DNA of 64,000 nucleotides from CBDCYS01 sp965226185 (lineage in GTDB: Bacteria; Acidobacteriota; Terriglobia; Bryobacterales; UBA6623). Location of the stretch: NCBI GenBank assembly GCA_965226185.1, contig CBDDCT010000004.1, positions 718,128 to 782,127 on the forward strand, read 5' to 3'. Under the pieces are notes generated by a model. It searched no databases. It saw only the letters and a list, made by a program, of their open reading frames with translations, and was not told the DNA's origin. Positions 37,384 to 45,772 of this stretch are shown piece by piece. Position 1 is the first letter of the stretch; the number at the start of each line of letters is the position of its first letter. Made by a program: the position numbers and the translations under genes.

Positions 37384-38397
37384 ATGGCATCGATTTATTA
37401 CGAAAAAGACGGCAGTCTCGACGACCTCGCGGGGAAAACAGTAGCGATTATCGGCTACGGAAGCCAAGGGCACGCCCATGCGTTGAACCTCAAGGACAAC
37501 GGAGTCGACGTGATCGTCGGTCTCTACGAGGGCAGCGCATCCTGGCCCAAGGCGGAGGCCGCGGGCCTCAAGGTCATGACCACCGCCGATGCGGCGGCGG
37601 CGGCCCAAGTCATCATGATTTTGGTATCCGACCATATCCAGGGTGACCTCTACAAGAACGAGATCGCTCCGCACCTGTCGGCCGGCGATACGCTGATGTT
37701 CGCTCACGGTTTCAACATTCACTACGGCCAGATCGAAGCGCCGGCGGATGTCGATGTTTCGATGATTGCACCGAAGGCGCCGGGGCATCGCGTCCGGGAG
37801 CTGTTCACCGAAGGCGTGGGAGTGCCGGGACTGCTGGCGGTTCACCAGGACCCCTCGGGCCGGGCGAAGCGGCAGGCGCTGGCCTATGGGTTGGCGCTGG
37901 GTTGCCTCAAAGCGGGCGTGATCGGGACGACTTTCAAAGAGGAGACCGAAAGCGATCTTTTCGGCGAGCAGTCGGTTCTTTGCGGAGGCTGCTCGGAGCT
38001 GATTCGCGCCGGCTTCCAGACGCTCGTCGATGCGGGCTACCAGCCGGAGATTGCCTACTTCGAGTGCCTTCACGAACTGAAGCTGATTGTCGATTTGATT
38101 TATGAAGGCGGTCTCAGCTACATGCGTTATTCGGTCAGTGACACGGCGGAATACGGCGACTACAGCCGCGGGCCGCGGGTGATAGACGAGCACGTCCGCG
38201 AAAACATGAAACAAGTTCTGGCCGAGGTGCAATCCGGTAAATTCGCGAGAGAGTGGATTGCCGAAAATAAAGCAGGACGGCAGAAGTTCTTGGATACGCG
38301 CAAGGAGCAGCAGGACCAGCTCGTCGAACGAGTGGGCGGCGAGTTGCGCGGCATGATGTCGTTCTTGAAGAAGAAGAAAGAAGCTCCGGCGAGTTAG
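37384..38397 (+). CDS. ilvC: ketol-acid reductoisomerase
   Basis: A 337-residue class I enzyme that isomerises and reduces acetolactate with NADPH. The Rossmann motif is IIGYGSQGHAHALNL (about residues 20-35); metal ligands lie in KEETESDLFGEQ and in the C-terminal knotted domain (YFECLHELKLIVDLIYEGG). AAGGAG precedes ATG 37384. A 150-base gap with a small hairpin separates it from ilvN. Confidence 0.97.
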   Translation: MASIYYEKDGSLDDLAGKTVAIIGYGSQGHAHALNLKDNGVDVIVGLYEGSASWPKAEAAGLKVMTTADAAAAAQVIMILVSDHIQGDLYKNEIAPHLSAGDTLMFAHGFNIHYGQIEAPADVDVSMIAPKAPGHRVRELFTEGVGVPGLLAVHQDPSGRAKRQALAYGLALGCLKAGVIGTTFKEETESDLFGEQSVLCGGCSELIRAGFQTLVDAGYQPEIAYFECLHELKLIVDLIYEGGLSYMRYSVSDTAEYGDYSRGPRVIDEHVRENMKQVLAEVQSGKFAREWIAENKAGRQKFLDTRKEQQDQLVERVGGELRGMMSFLKKKKEAPAS

Positions 38398-38462
38398 AGG
38401 ACGTCGGGCCTCGGGCCTGACGCGGCGGAGCCGTGCGCCATGTCCCGCTAGGAAGGTGAGCG

Positions 38463-40073
38463 ATGAGAGTTTTCACTTATGACACGACGCTTCGTGACGG
38501 CGCCCAGGGGGAGAACGTATCTTTCTCCGTGGACGACAAGCTGGCGATCGCGCGAAAGCTGGACGAGCTCGGCATTGACTACATCGAAGGCGGCTGGCCG
38601 GGATCGAACCCGCGTGACAAAGAGTTCTTCCGAAGAACGGGAGAACTTGAGCTGAAACATGCGCGGATGGCGGCTTTCGGTTCGACGCGATATCCGCGCA
38701 ACAAGGTGGAAGCCGATCCCAACGTGCTGGCTTTGCTCGAATCCGAAACGCCGGTTATCACCATCTTCGGCAAGAGCTGGGAGCTTCATACCCGGCGAGC
38801 GCTCGGGGTGGAAGAAGACCAGAACCTGGCGATGATCTCCGAAACCGTCCGCCACCTCAAGGAGCACGGCCGCGAGGTTCTCTTCGACGCCGAGCATTTC
38901 TTCGACGGCTACGAAGCAAGCGCTACTTTTGCCCTCAAGACTCTGGAAGCGGCTAAGGAGGCGGGCGCCGACGTTCTGGTGCTTTGCGACACGAATGGCG
39001 GCGCCGTCACGAACCGGCTTGCTGAGATCTTCGCCGAGGTGCGTAAGCGTTTCGATGGAGAGATCGGAATCCACACGCACAACGACTCCGATCTGGCCGC
39101 CGCCAATGCAATCGCCGCCATCGAGCTGGGCGCTTCCCACGTTCAGGGGACGATGAACGGTTACGGCGAGCGCTGCGGCAACGCTAACCTGTGCTCGATT
39201 CTGCCGATTCTGGAACTCAAGCTCGGCCACGCGACCATCGGACAGGAACGGCTGGAGCACTTGGCCGCGACCGCGAATTTCGTTGCTGAGATCGCGAACC
39301 TCGCGCTGCCGAATGACCGGCCTTTCGTTGGCCGCAGCGCCTTTGCGCACAAAGGCGGGATTCACGTCAGCGCGGTACTCAAAGACGCTTCGACCTACGA
39401 GCACATTGAGCCGGAAAAGGTCGGCAACCGCCGCCGCGTGCTGATCAGCGACCTGTCGGGGCGCAGCAACGTCTTCTACAAGCTGAAGGAGAAGGGGCTG
39501 GAGGAGCTGCTCGACGATTCGGCGCGCCGGGAGTTGCTCGACCGCATCAAGCAGCTCGAGTACGAGGGCTACGAACTCGAGTCAGCCGAGGGCAGCTTTG
39601 AACTGCTGGTCAGGGAAGTCCTGCAGCCCGATCACTTCTTCTTCGATGTCGAGAACATTCGTCTGGTTAGCGAAAAGAAGGACGGCAAGCAGACCGAGTG
39701 CAGCGTCGAAATGACGGTTCGGGCAAGGGACGGCTTGCACACCGCAACGGCGAAGTCCTCGGGCCCCTTCGACGCCATGGCGCGCTGCTTGCGGAAATGC
39801 CTGTCGCTGACCTACCCTCAGATCGCCGACATTCGTTTGGTCGACTACAAAGTGCGGGTGCTCGAACCCAACAAGGGGACGGCGGCGAAAGTGCGCGTGC
39901 TGGTCGAGTGGCGCGACCACAAAAGTGTGTGGACGACGGTGGGAGTATCGGACGACGTGCTGGAAGCCAGTTGGAACGCGCTGGTCGATTCGGTTCGCCT
40001 GGAATTGTTGCGGCTGGCGGAAACCGACAAAAGCCTGGAAAAGACCGTCGAGGACTACTGCTGGGGCGTATGA
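38463..40073 (+). CDS. cimA: (R)-citramalate synthase
   Basis: A 536-residue enzyme that joins acetyl-CoA and pyruvate, feeding a threonine-independent isoleucine route. TTLRDGAQGENVSFSVDDK is the catalytic start of the HMGL/isopropylmalate synthase family; HTHNDSDLAAANAIAAIELGA and NGYGERCGNANLCSI are family signatures, and the last ~150 residues form the LeuA-type allosteric domain. The overall pattern (GGWPGSNPRD) is that of CimA rather than LeuA. It sits in the operon with ilvBNC, which supports the isoleucine role. Confidence 0.93.
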   Translation: MRVFTYDTTLRDGAQGENVSFSVDDKLAIARKLDELGIDYIEGGWPGSNPRDKEFFRRTGELELKHARMAAFGSTRYPRNKVEADPNVLALLESETPVITIFGKSWELHTRRALGVEEDQNLAMISETVRHLKEHGREVLFDAEHFFDGYEASATFALKTLEAAKEAGADVLVLCDTNGGAVTNRLAEIFAEVRKRFDGEIGIHTHNDSDLAAANAIAAIELGASHVQGTMNGYGERCGNANLCSILPILELKLGHATIGQERLEHLAATANFVAEIANLALPNDRPFVGRSAFAHKGGIHVSAVLKDASTYEHIEPEKVGNRRRVLISDLSGRSNVFYKLKEKGLEELLDDSARRELLDRIKQLEYEGYELESAEGSFELLVREVLQPDHFFFDVENIRLVSEKKDGKQTECSVEMTVRARDGLHTATAKSSGPFDAMARCLRKCLSLTYPQIADIRLVDYKVRVLEPNKGTAAKVRVLVEWRDHKSVWTTVGVSDDVLEASWNALVDSVRLELLRLAETDKSLEKTVEDYCWGV

Positions 40074-40228
40074 GTTTCGTGCATTGCCGGCGGGCTGAAA
40101 CGTGACAGCAAACAGTGCCGGCGGCTGACTCGCATGTTTTTGCACTCCGTTTCTTGACTTTCCTGGCTGCGGTGTGCGATCGTTTCGTTTTTCTTTTGCC
40201 AGCGGCTGGGAAAAGCCGCCACGGTTCC

Positions 40229-41023
40229 ATGATCGACCCTCGACACATTCGCCTCAAGCTCGAGAGCAACCTAGATGCGGTCGAGGCCGCGGAATTGATC
40301 GTTCGGCAACTGGCGCGGGAGAGACAAATTCCGGCGGATGAGATCGAGCAGTTGGGCATGGCGGTCCGGGAGTGCATGGCCAATGCGATCTCGCATGGAA
40401 ACGGGTATAGTAGGGAGAAATCTGTTTACTTCACGATTGCATCAGAGCCAAGCCGGCTCAGCATTCGCATTCTAGACGAGGGACAAGGGTTCGATCCGGA
40501 CGAAGTGCCGGACCCGCTCGCTGAAGGGAATCTGCTCCGGACGTCGGGCCGGGGGCTGCTGCTGATGCGGTCTTTCGTTGATGAAATTAGCATCGGGCGC
40601 GCCACCGGGGGCGGAACTGAAGTGGTAATGGTCAAGGGGCTGCCCGACAGTTCAAGAGAAAAGGAGGAGGAACAAGTGAGTCTTATAACCAACGTTCGCG
40701 AAGTCGGAGGTGTCACCGTCGTTGACCTCAGCGGGAGGATCACTCTCGGCGAGGGGTCCGGCGTGTTGCGCGACACCGTTCGTGAGTTGCTAAGCAAGGG
40801 CCAGAAGAATGTGCTGCTGAACCTTGGCGACGTCAGCTACATCGATAGCTCGGGATTGGGTGAGCTGGTTTCGAGTTACACGACCGCCGCCAACCAGGGC
40901 GCCAAGGTGAAACTGGTCAACGTGCAGAAGAAGATGCACGATCTGCTCCAGATCACCAAGCTGTACACTGTCTTCGAGAGTTTCGAGGACGAATCGGCAG
41001 GCATCGGCAGCTTTGTCCCTTGA
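40229..41023 (+). CDS. anti-sigma kinase fused to STAS anti-sigma antagonist
   Basis: A 264-residue fusion. Residues 1-149 are an RsbW-like HATPase_c_2 domain: N box VRECMANAISHGN, G1 DEGQGFD, G2 GRGLLLM. Residues 150-264 are a STAS domain with the phosphorylated-Ser motif YIDSSGLGEL. In partner-switching systems these are usually separate opposing proteins. Inside the gene, AAGGAGGAGG (40661-40670) stands six bases before an in-frame GTG (40676), exactly where a free 115-residue STAS protein would begin, so both a fusion and a short product may be made. ATG 40229 is the likely start of the whole. Confidence 0.85.
   Translation: MIDPRHIRLKLESNLDAVEAAELIVRQLARERQIPADEIEQLGMAVRECMANAISHGNGYSREKSVYFTIASEPSRLSIRILDEGQGFDPDEVPDPLAEGNLLRTSGRGLLLMRSFVDEISIGRATGGGTEVVMVKGLPDSSREKEEEQVSLITNVREVGGVTVVDLSGRITLGEGSGVLRDTVRELLSKGQKNVLLNLGDVSYIDSSGLGELVSSYTTAANQGAKVKLVNVQKKMHDLLQITKLYTVFESFEDESAGIGSFVP
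40676..41023 (+). CDS. possible internal start: free STAS protein
   Basis: GTG 40676 follows a near-consensus Shine-Dalgarno and opens SLITNVREVGGVTVVDLSGRI, the normal N-terminus of a 115-residue RsbV/SpoIIAA-like protein. It shares frame and stop with the larger fusion. Whether both products exist cannot be told from sequence. Confidence 0.5.
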   Translation: MSLITNVREVGGVTVVDLSGRITLGEGSGVLRDTVRELLSKGQKNVLLNLGDVSYIDSSGLGELVSSYTTAANQGAKVKLVNVQKKMHDLLQITKLYTVFESFEDESAGIGSFVP

Positions 41024-41318
41024 TACGTAAGCTTCCTTCCGTGCCCAGAGCCGCGGCCATCCGTGACTCTGGGCGCTCGCGCCAAGCGTGGAAGCGCGCC
41101 CAGAAACGCCAGCGCCAGGACGTTTGGTTCGCTCTTGGCGAGGCGGCGAGGTCTCGCGAAAGGGCCCGCGGCCTTTGGAAACGGCGCCGTCTCCGGATCG
41201 GGTCATGCTCCCCGCGATCCCTGTCAAGAAGGGGTTCAACACCCCATCGCTTGGCTGGCTTGCCCGAAAACGCGCAGGTCAGAGTTCGAGCTTTTCCATG
41301 CTTCGCTAGAGCTTCTCA
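41024..41318. other. intergenic region before the SMP-30-type gene
   Basis: No gene seen; overlapping frames on the plus strand have no family features. GCTTTTCCATGCTTCGCTAGAG just before the start may contain regulatory sequence, but no clear promoter is visible. Confidence 0.4.
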
Positions 41319-42377
41319 ATGCTTCGATTGATACGCCACCTCTTGCTGCTGACGCTGGTTGCTGTTGCCTTTGCCGCGGAGCTTCCCAGGCCTAGCGGTG
41401 AGAGTATTGTATCGTCCGACGCGCGATTGGAGCTGCTATTCACTCGTGAGGCGGATATTCAGGGGGGCCTGACCGAGGGGCCAGCGGCCGCCCCGGACGG
41501 CAGCATCTACTTTTCGGACATCCCCTTCGGGACAGACAAGGGGATGATCCTGCGATTCGATCCCACGACTGGAAAGACAACGGTATTCACCGACGACAGC
41601 ACCAAGTCAAATGGATTGACCTTTGACTTTGACGGGCATTTGCTGGCTGCCGAGGGTTCTGACTACGGCGGACGCCGGGTCTCTCGCTGGAATGTAGAGA
41701 CCGGAGAGCGAACAACCGTGGCTGACCGCTATCAAGGGAAGAGGTTCAATGCTCCGAACGACATTTACCTCGACAGCAAGGGACGAATCTATTTCAGCGA
41801 CCCGCGCTATCTGGGCCACGAGCCCCGCGAGCTGCAGCATCGCTCGGTGTATCGAATCAACCGCAATGGAAGCGTCGTCGAGATTACCCACGCTGTCCGG
41901 AAGCCCAACGGGATCGCGCTGAGCCCCGACGAGAAAACCCTTTACGTCGCGGAGCACGACAACGGCAGCGAGCGCATTAGTGACCCTAACGCCGCCCCGC
42001 CCGGCCCCCCCGCCATGAAGATCCATGCTTTCCCTCTTGGCAACGGTGGACTCGTGGCCGGCCGGCCGCGAACACTGGTTGACTTCGGCGCCGAGGCGGG
42101 TTGCGACGGCATGACGGTGGACGAGCGGGGCAACGTGTATCTAAGCGTCCGAAGCCTCAAGCGACCCGGTGTGATGGTCATCAACCCTGATGGGAAAGAG
42201 GTTGGATTCATTCCGACGGGCCAGCCCAATCAGAAGGCAACGGAAACTCCGGTGGGGCTGGCGAGCAACGTCGAGTTCGGAATTGGGAAGCAGGCGAACA
42301 TGCTCTATGTCACCGTCGACCTTAGCCTGTACCGGATCCCCCTGAAGGTGAAGGGCTATCACGTTCAGTATCGCTGA
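41319..42377 (+). CDS. secreted SMP-30/gluconolactonase-like protein
   Basis: A 352-residue six-bladed beta-propeller protein. Residues 1-20 form a signal peptide (LRLIRHLLLLTLVAVAFA). Metal-site segments typical of the family are LTEGPAAAPDGSIYFSD (Glu), RFNAPNDIYLDSKGRIYFSDPR (Asn) and RKPNGIALSPDEKTLYVAEHDN (Asn/Asp). It probably hydrolyses a sugar lactone outside the cytoplasm; the substrate is open. Its last 56 bases overlap the 3' end of the convergent HDOD gene. Confidence 0.88.
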   Translation: MLRLIRHLLLLTLVAVAFAAELPRPSGESIVSSDARLELLFTREADIQGGLTEGPAAAPDGSIYFSDIPFGTDKGMILRFDPTTGKTTVFTDDSTKSNGLTFDFDGHLLAAEGSDYGGRRVSRWNVETGERTTVADRYQGKRFNAPNDIYLDSKGRIYFSDPRYLGHEPRELQHRSVYRINRNGSVVEITHAVRKPNGIALSPDEKTLYVAEHDNGSERISDPNAAPPGPPAMKIHAFPLGNGGLVAGRPRTLVDFGAEAGCDGMTVDERGNVYLSVRSLKRPGVMVINPDGKEVGFIPTGQPNQKATETPVGLASNVEFGIGKQANMLYVTVDLSLYRIPLKVKGYHVQYR

Positions 42378-43287
42378 GTAAATTGGCTCCCTCGACAGCC
42401 CGCGCATCCGCGCTGAATATCTCATCGAGCCGCGCGATTTCTTCCGGGAGCTCATTCCACACCATTTCGATCGCCGCCGCGCCGAGCCTCAGCTCTCTCA
42501 AGATCATTCGATCGATGTCGAGCGAGGCGAGATCCAACCCCGCGATCAGCCCGTCCGCGAGCCGGACGGCGATGTGGACCGCGCACAGGCGTTGGCGCAG
42601 CAACGGCTCAAACGAACGTTGCAGGGGGCGCGGCCAGTTTTCCGCTGCCTCCGAATAAATTCTTGGAAATGACCACCCTTCCGCAAGCCAGCGACCGATT
42701 TGGGGCAGTTCCATCCCGAATGCGATACGCTCGGCTTCTTTCGTGGGCATCGTTCCAAACAGCTCCAGCATCGCGGCATAGTTGTCGGGGAATAGGCGCG
42801 CCAGGGCAAAGTCGGCCGCCGGATGCAGCAGTCCCACGCCGAGCAGTTCGGCCGCATCGCCGCAATCCGAGGTCCGCGCGATTCGGTATGCGGCGGCCGC
42901 CGTGGCTGTCGACATTTTACGGATTTCTTCCATCACCGGACCGTCGCTTGCCAGCGAGTCGAGCAATCCGGACACGAGCACGAGACGCAGCAGCTCCCGC
43001 AGCCGTTTGTGCCCCAGGGCCGTGATTGCCTCTGGAATGGTTTCGGCGGCCGGCTCAGCACCGAAATAGGGCGAGTTTGCCAGTACCAGCACGCGGGAAG
43101 CGACCGACGGCTCCACGGTCAAGCCGACTTCGAGCTGAAAGGGGTCTGCTCTTGGATCGACGGCCAATGTGAGGACTTTCTGAACTGTTGGAAACCAGCC
43201 GGGCAACTCTTGCAGACTTCGGATAGCAGCGCGTATCCGTGCCGGTTTGGGGGCCGCCGGGTTCGAGGGGGTTTTCGTTGCGGGCAT
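42322..43287 (-). CDS. HDOD-domain protein
   Basis: A 321-residue cytoplasmic signalling protein. The HDOD domain spans about residues 25-225: LPGWFPTVQKVLTLAVDPRAD, then VEPSVASRVLVLANSPYFG, TIPEAITALGHKRLREL and a degenerate HD region (LLGVGLLHPAADF). HDOD proteins are often linked to c-di-GMP or two-component signalling. ATG 43287 is chosen because homology begins soon after; the frame is open further upstream. Its end overlaps the SMP-30 gene by 56 bases. Confidence 0.82.
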   Translation of the reverse strand: MPATKTPSNPAAPKPARIRAAIRSLQELPGWFPTVQKVLTLAVDPRADPFQLEVGLTVEPSVASRVLVLANSPYFGAEPAAETIPEAITALGHKRLRELLRLVLVSGLLDSLASDGPVMEEIRKMSTATAAAAYRIARTSDCGDAAELLGVGLLHPAADFALARLFPDNYAAMLELFGTMPTKEAERIAFGMELPQIGRWLAEGWSFPRIYSEAAENWPRPLQRSFEPLLRQRLCAVHIAVRLADGLIAGLDLASLDIDRMILRELRLGAAAIEMVWNELPEEIARLDEIFSADARAVEGANLLSDTERDSPSPSGGSGTG

Positions 43288-43600
43288 AAACGAGAGGCTA
43301 CGTCTTCCAAATCGGATGTCCAGGGCGAAAGTCTTAAGCGCGGCCCCCTCCCAGAGAATCGAAAGTGAAGTCCGGCCCCGTGAGAGCCCAGGCGCAGCCC
43401 CGAGTGGCAATAGACGCGGGGAGCTCGAATGCATTCCCCGCGCTTCGAGTCCCCACCCTTCGAGACAAGAAAGCCACGGACGGGAACGCCACATAGGAAA
43501 CGATCCGATAGTAAGCTTAGGTGATTGGATCCCGTTCGACTCGATATACGGTTCGAGCGGGATATTCCATGCGTGCTGGTCCAACGGAGGCCCGACTGCA

Positions 43601-43857
43601 ATGAGCAAAACGCCTGAAACCGCCTACAAGAACTTAGGCTTCCTCAACAGCGCGAGCGCCCGGACGCTCCGCATTCTGTCGGAATATTTGGAGCCCCAAA
43701 GCCGCCTCCAGAGGCAGAAAGTGAAAGATACGATCGTGTTCTTCGGCTCCGCCCGGTTTTGCGACTCCGAGACGGCCGGGCGCCGCGTCGCTGAAGCGAA
43801 CACACCCGATGAGGTCCGCCAGGCGAAGCGGCTGCAGGCCTCCAGCCGCTATTACGA
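43601..43857 (+). pseudogene. LOG-family protein, truncated
   Basis: ATG 43601 behind GGAGG. The 85 residues to RYYE match the start of LOG-family (lysine-decarboxylase-like) proteins, including KVKDTIVFFGSAR. The conserved GGGPGxMEA nucleotide motif that should follow is absent: after 43857 the sequence changes to unrelated DNA that looks like the 3' end of a minus-strand gene, then the IS4 element begins at 43961. The protein would lack its active site. Confidence 0.75.
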
Positions 43858-43960
43858 ATGCTCCTTCGCATTCTTGGCGTCCTTGAGAATGCCGCGGGCT
43901 TCTGCCTCGATGCTCTGGAGCTTCTGTAGCAGGCGGCTCGTCCGGGGTAGGGTTGACCCC
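43858..43960 (-). pseudogene. 3' stump of an unidentified minus-strand gene
   Basis: Read on the minus strand, about 34 codons end in LLQKLQSIEAEARGILKDAK...HS-stop, with plausible amphipathic helix composition. It is cut by the IS4 element on its 5' side and joined to the LOG fragment on the other. I cannot identify the family. Confidence 0.35.
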
Positions 43961-45374
43961 ACTCTTGTCCAAATTAGCGTTTTGAATTCGTAAGCCGGGG
44001 AGGCGGAACCTCTGTTAGGTTGGGATTGGGTTCAGGCCTATGAACCAACCCGCCCGAGGAGGCCCCGCCATGAGTCAAGTATGCAGTATTTTCTCTCAAT
44101 TGTTAAAGCTGTTCCCGCGTTCGGAGTTTGAACAGGCCGTCCGCCAGCATCGCGGGGAGCGCCACGCCCGCGGCTTCACTTGCTGGGGACAGTTCGTCGC
44201 CATGCTGTTCTGCCAGCTCGGCCGCGCCCAGTCGTTGCGTGAGATTTGCGGCGGTCTGGCGGCCAGCGAAGGCAAGCTGCGGCACCTGGGCTTGTCCGCC
44301 GCACCGCCGCGCTCGACGCTGGCCTACGCCAACCGGCAACGCCCTTGGCAGATCTACGAAACGGTCTTTCATCAACTGCTGGCGAAGTGCCGCGGCGCGG
44401 CGCCGGGCCACAAGTTCCGTTTCAAAAACAAGCTGCTGAGTCTGGACGCCAGCGTCATCGATCTGTGCGCCTCGCTGTTTGATTGGGCCCAGTTCCAGCG
44501 CACCAAGGGCGCCGTCAAGCTCCATCTGGTACTCGATCACGACGGCTACCTGCCCAGCTTCTGCGTGGTCACCGACGCCAAGACGCCCGACCTGGCGCCG
44601 GCCCGCAAAATGTCGTTCGACCGCGGCACGATCGTGGTCTTCGACCGCGGTTACAACGACTACGACTGGTTCGCCGAGCTGAGCGAGCGGGGCGTTTTCT
44701 TTGTCACACGATTGAAACGCGGGGCCAACTACGAGGTTCTCGAACAGCGCCCGTTGCCGCGCCGTCCCGGAGGCGTGCGCCGCGACGAAGTGATCTTCTT
44801 TCCCTCGCTGGCCGCCAGCGGCTCCGAGGTGGTGTTCCGCCGCATCGAATACTTCGACGCCAAGCAGCAGCGCACGCTCGTGTTCTTGACGAATCACCTG
44901 GGGTTGGCGGCCGCAACGATTGCCGCCATTTATCAAGACCGCTGGCAAGTGGAGCTGTTTTTCAAGGCTCTCAAGCAGAACTTGCGGGTGAAGACCTTCG
45001 TGGGCACCTCGGCGAACGCGCTGAAGATCCAGATCTGGACGGCGCTGATCGCGATCTTGCTGCTGCGGTACTTAAAGCTGCGGGCGCGTTGGGGCTGGAG
45101 CTTGTCCAATCTGGTCGCTTTGTTGCGGCAGCAGTTGTTTGTGCACCGCGAATTGTTCGCCTGGCTGGACGAACCGTTTCACCCGCCGCCGGGCAGCGAA
45201 CCCGAGTCGCCACAGCAATTATTACTGGCGGGAATGGAGGCCTAATTGGGACAGCAGCATGATTTCTATCTTGTCCAAACCGGCAACCTGGTTCCCAGAT
45301 CGGCCTCCTGGCGGGGCTTTCTGGCGTGTTTTCAGCAGCCGAACCCGCTCCGCTCAGCTAATTTGGACAGCAGT
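43961..45374 (+). mobile_element. IS4-family element, copy A
   Basis: Ends are ACTCTTGTCCAAATTAGCG and the complement of ACTGCTGTCCAAATTAGCT. No target duplication is visible, and each side abuts a different truncated gene, so flanking DNA was rearranged after insertion. The transposase is intact and identical over its shared part to copy B. Confidence 0.88.
44070..45245 (+). CDS. IS4-family transposase
   Basis: A 391-residue transposase with a DUF4372-type N-terminal domain (LFPRSEFEQAVRQHRGERHARGF) and a DDE domain: SLDASVIDLC (Asp), VVFDRGYNDYDWF (Asp) and YQDRWQVELFFKALK, which is the exact Y-(2)-R-(3)-E-(6)-K signature of IS4. ATG 44070 follows GAGGAGG; an ATG 30 bases upstream is less likely. 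Confidence 0.93.
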   Translation: MSQVCSIFSQLLKLFPRSEFEQAVRQHRGERHARGFTCWGQFVAMLFCQLGRAQSLREICGGLAASEGKLRHLGLSAAPPRSTLAYANRQRPWQIYETVFHQLLAKCRGAAPGHKFRFKNKLLSLDASVIDLCASLFDWAQFQRTKGAVKLHLVLDHDGYLPSFCVVTDAKTPDLAPARKMSFDRGTIVVFDRGYNDYDWFAELSERGVFFVTRLKRGANYEVLEQRPLPRRPGGVRRDEVIFFPSLAASGSEVVFRRIEYFDAKQQRTLVFLTNHLGLAAATIAAIYQDRWQVELFFKALKQNLRVKTFVGTSANALKIQIWTALIAILLLRYLKLRARWGWSLSNLVALLRQQLFVHRELFAWLDEPFHPPPGSEPESPQQLLLAGMEA

Positions 45375-45375
45375 G

Positions 45376-45689
45376 AGAATTTCTAGAGTGGATCGCCCCT
45401 CCGGCCCGCGGTAGAGGATTCGCGTGATCTTGCCCTCCAGGGTTTCTTTCTTCGAGGGAACGCGCTGGCCTGTTGCATCTCGAATTGCCGGTCCTAGTGG
45501 CAGTGTGTACTCGTCAAAGTCTCGAACCTCGTAGCCGTCGATAAATGAACCGGCGTAGCGTGCGACCTGTGGGTGGTCCGCACTGCCGGGAGAATCCTGA
45601 CCTTGCGCCCGGCCATCTACCGCGCCGGCGAGCAGGGAGATCAAAATGCTGCTAACAAAGAGTTTCTTGTTCTTCAGTTTTGTAGCCAT
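45376..45689 (-). pseudogene. OmpA-like outer-membrane protein, N-terminal part only
   Basis: Start ATG 45689 opens a signal peptide (KKLFVSSILISLLAGAVDGRAQG). The next 75 residues (HPQVARYAGSFIDGYEVRDFDEYTLPLGP) resemble the DUF4892-like N-terminal region of OmpA-family proteins. After STLEIL the frame enters the IS4 terminus and stops at TAVQIS. The C-terminal peptidoglycan-binding domain is missing. It lies just beyond the ilvD stop in the same direction. Confidence 0.6.
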
Positions 45690-45772
45690 GTTGCTGTCGT
45701 CCTTTACTGTGGGTGGCCACGGGCCCATGGGCTCTCCCTTGCGGACACGGCTCCGAAACCCGCGGCGCGATA

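Noticed and set aside
37168..38232. 354-codon frame antisense to ilvC
   Set aside because: High GC leaves antisense frames open; ilvC on the plus strand is unmistakable.
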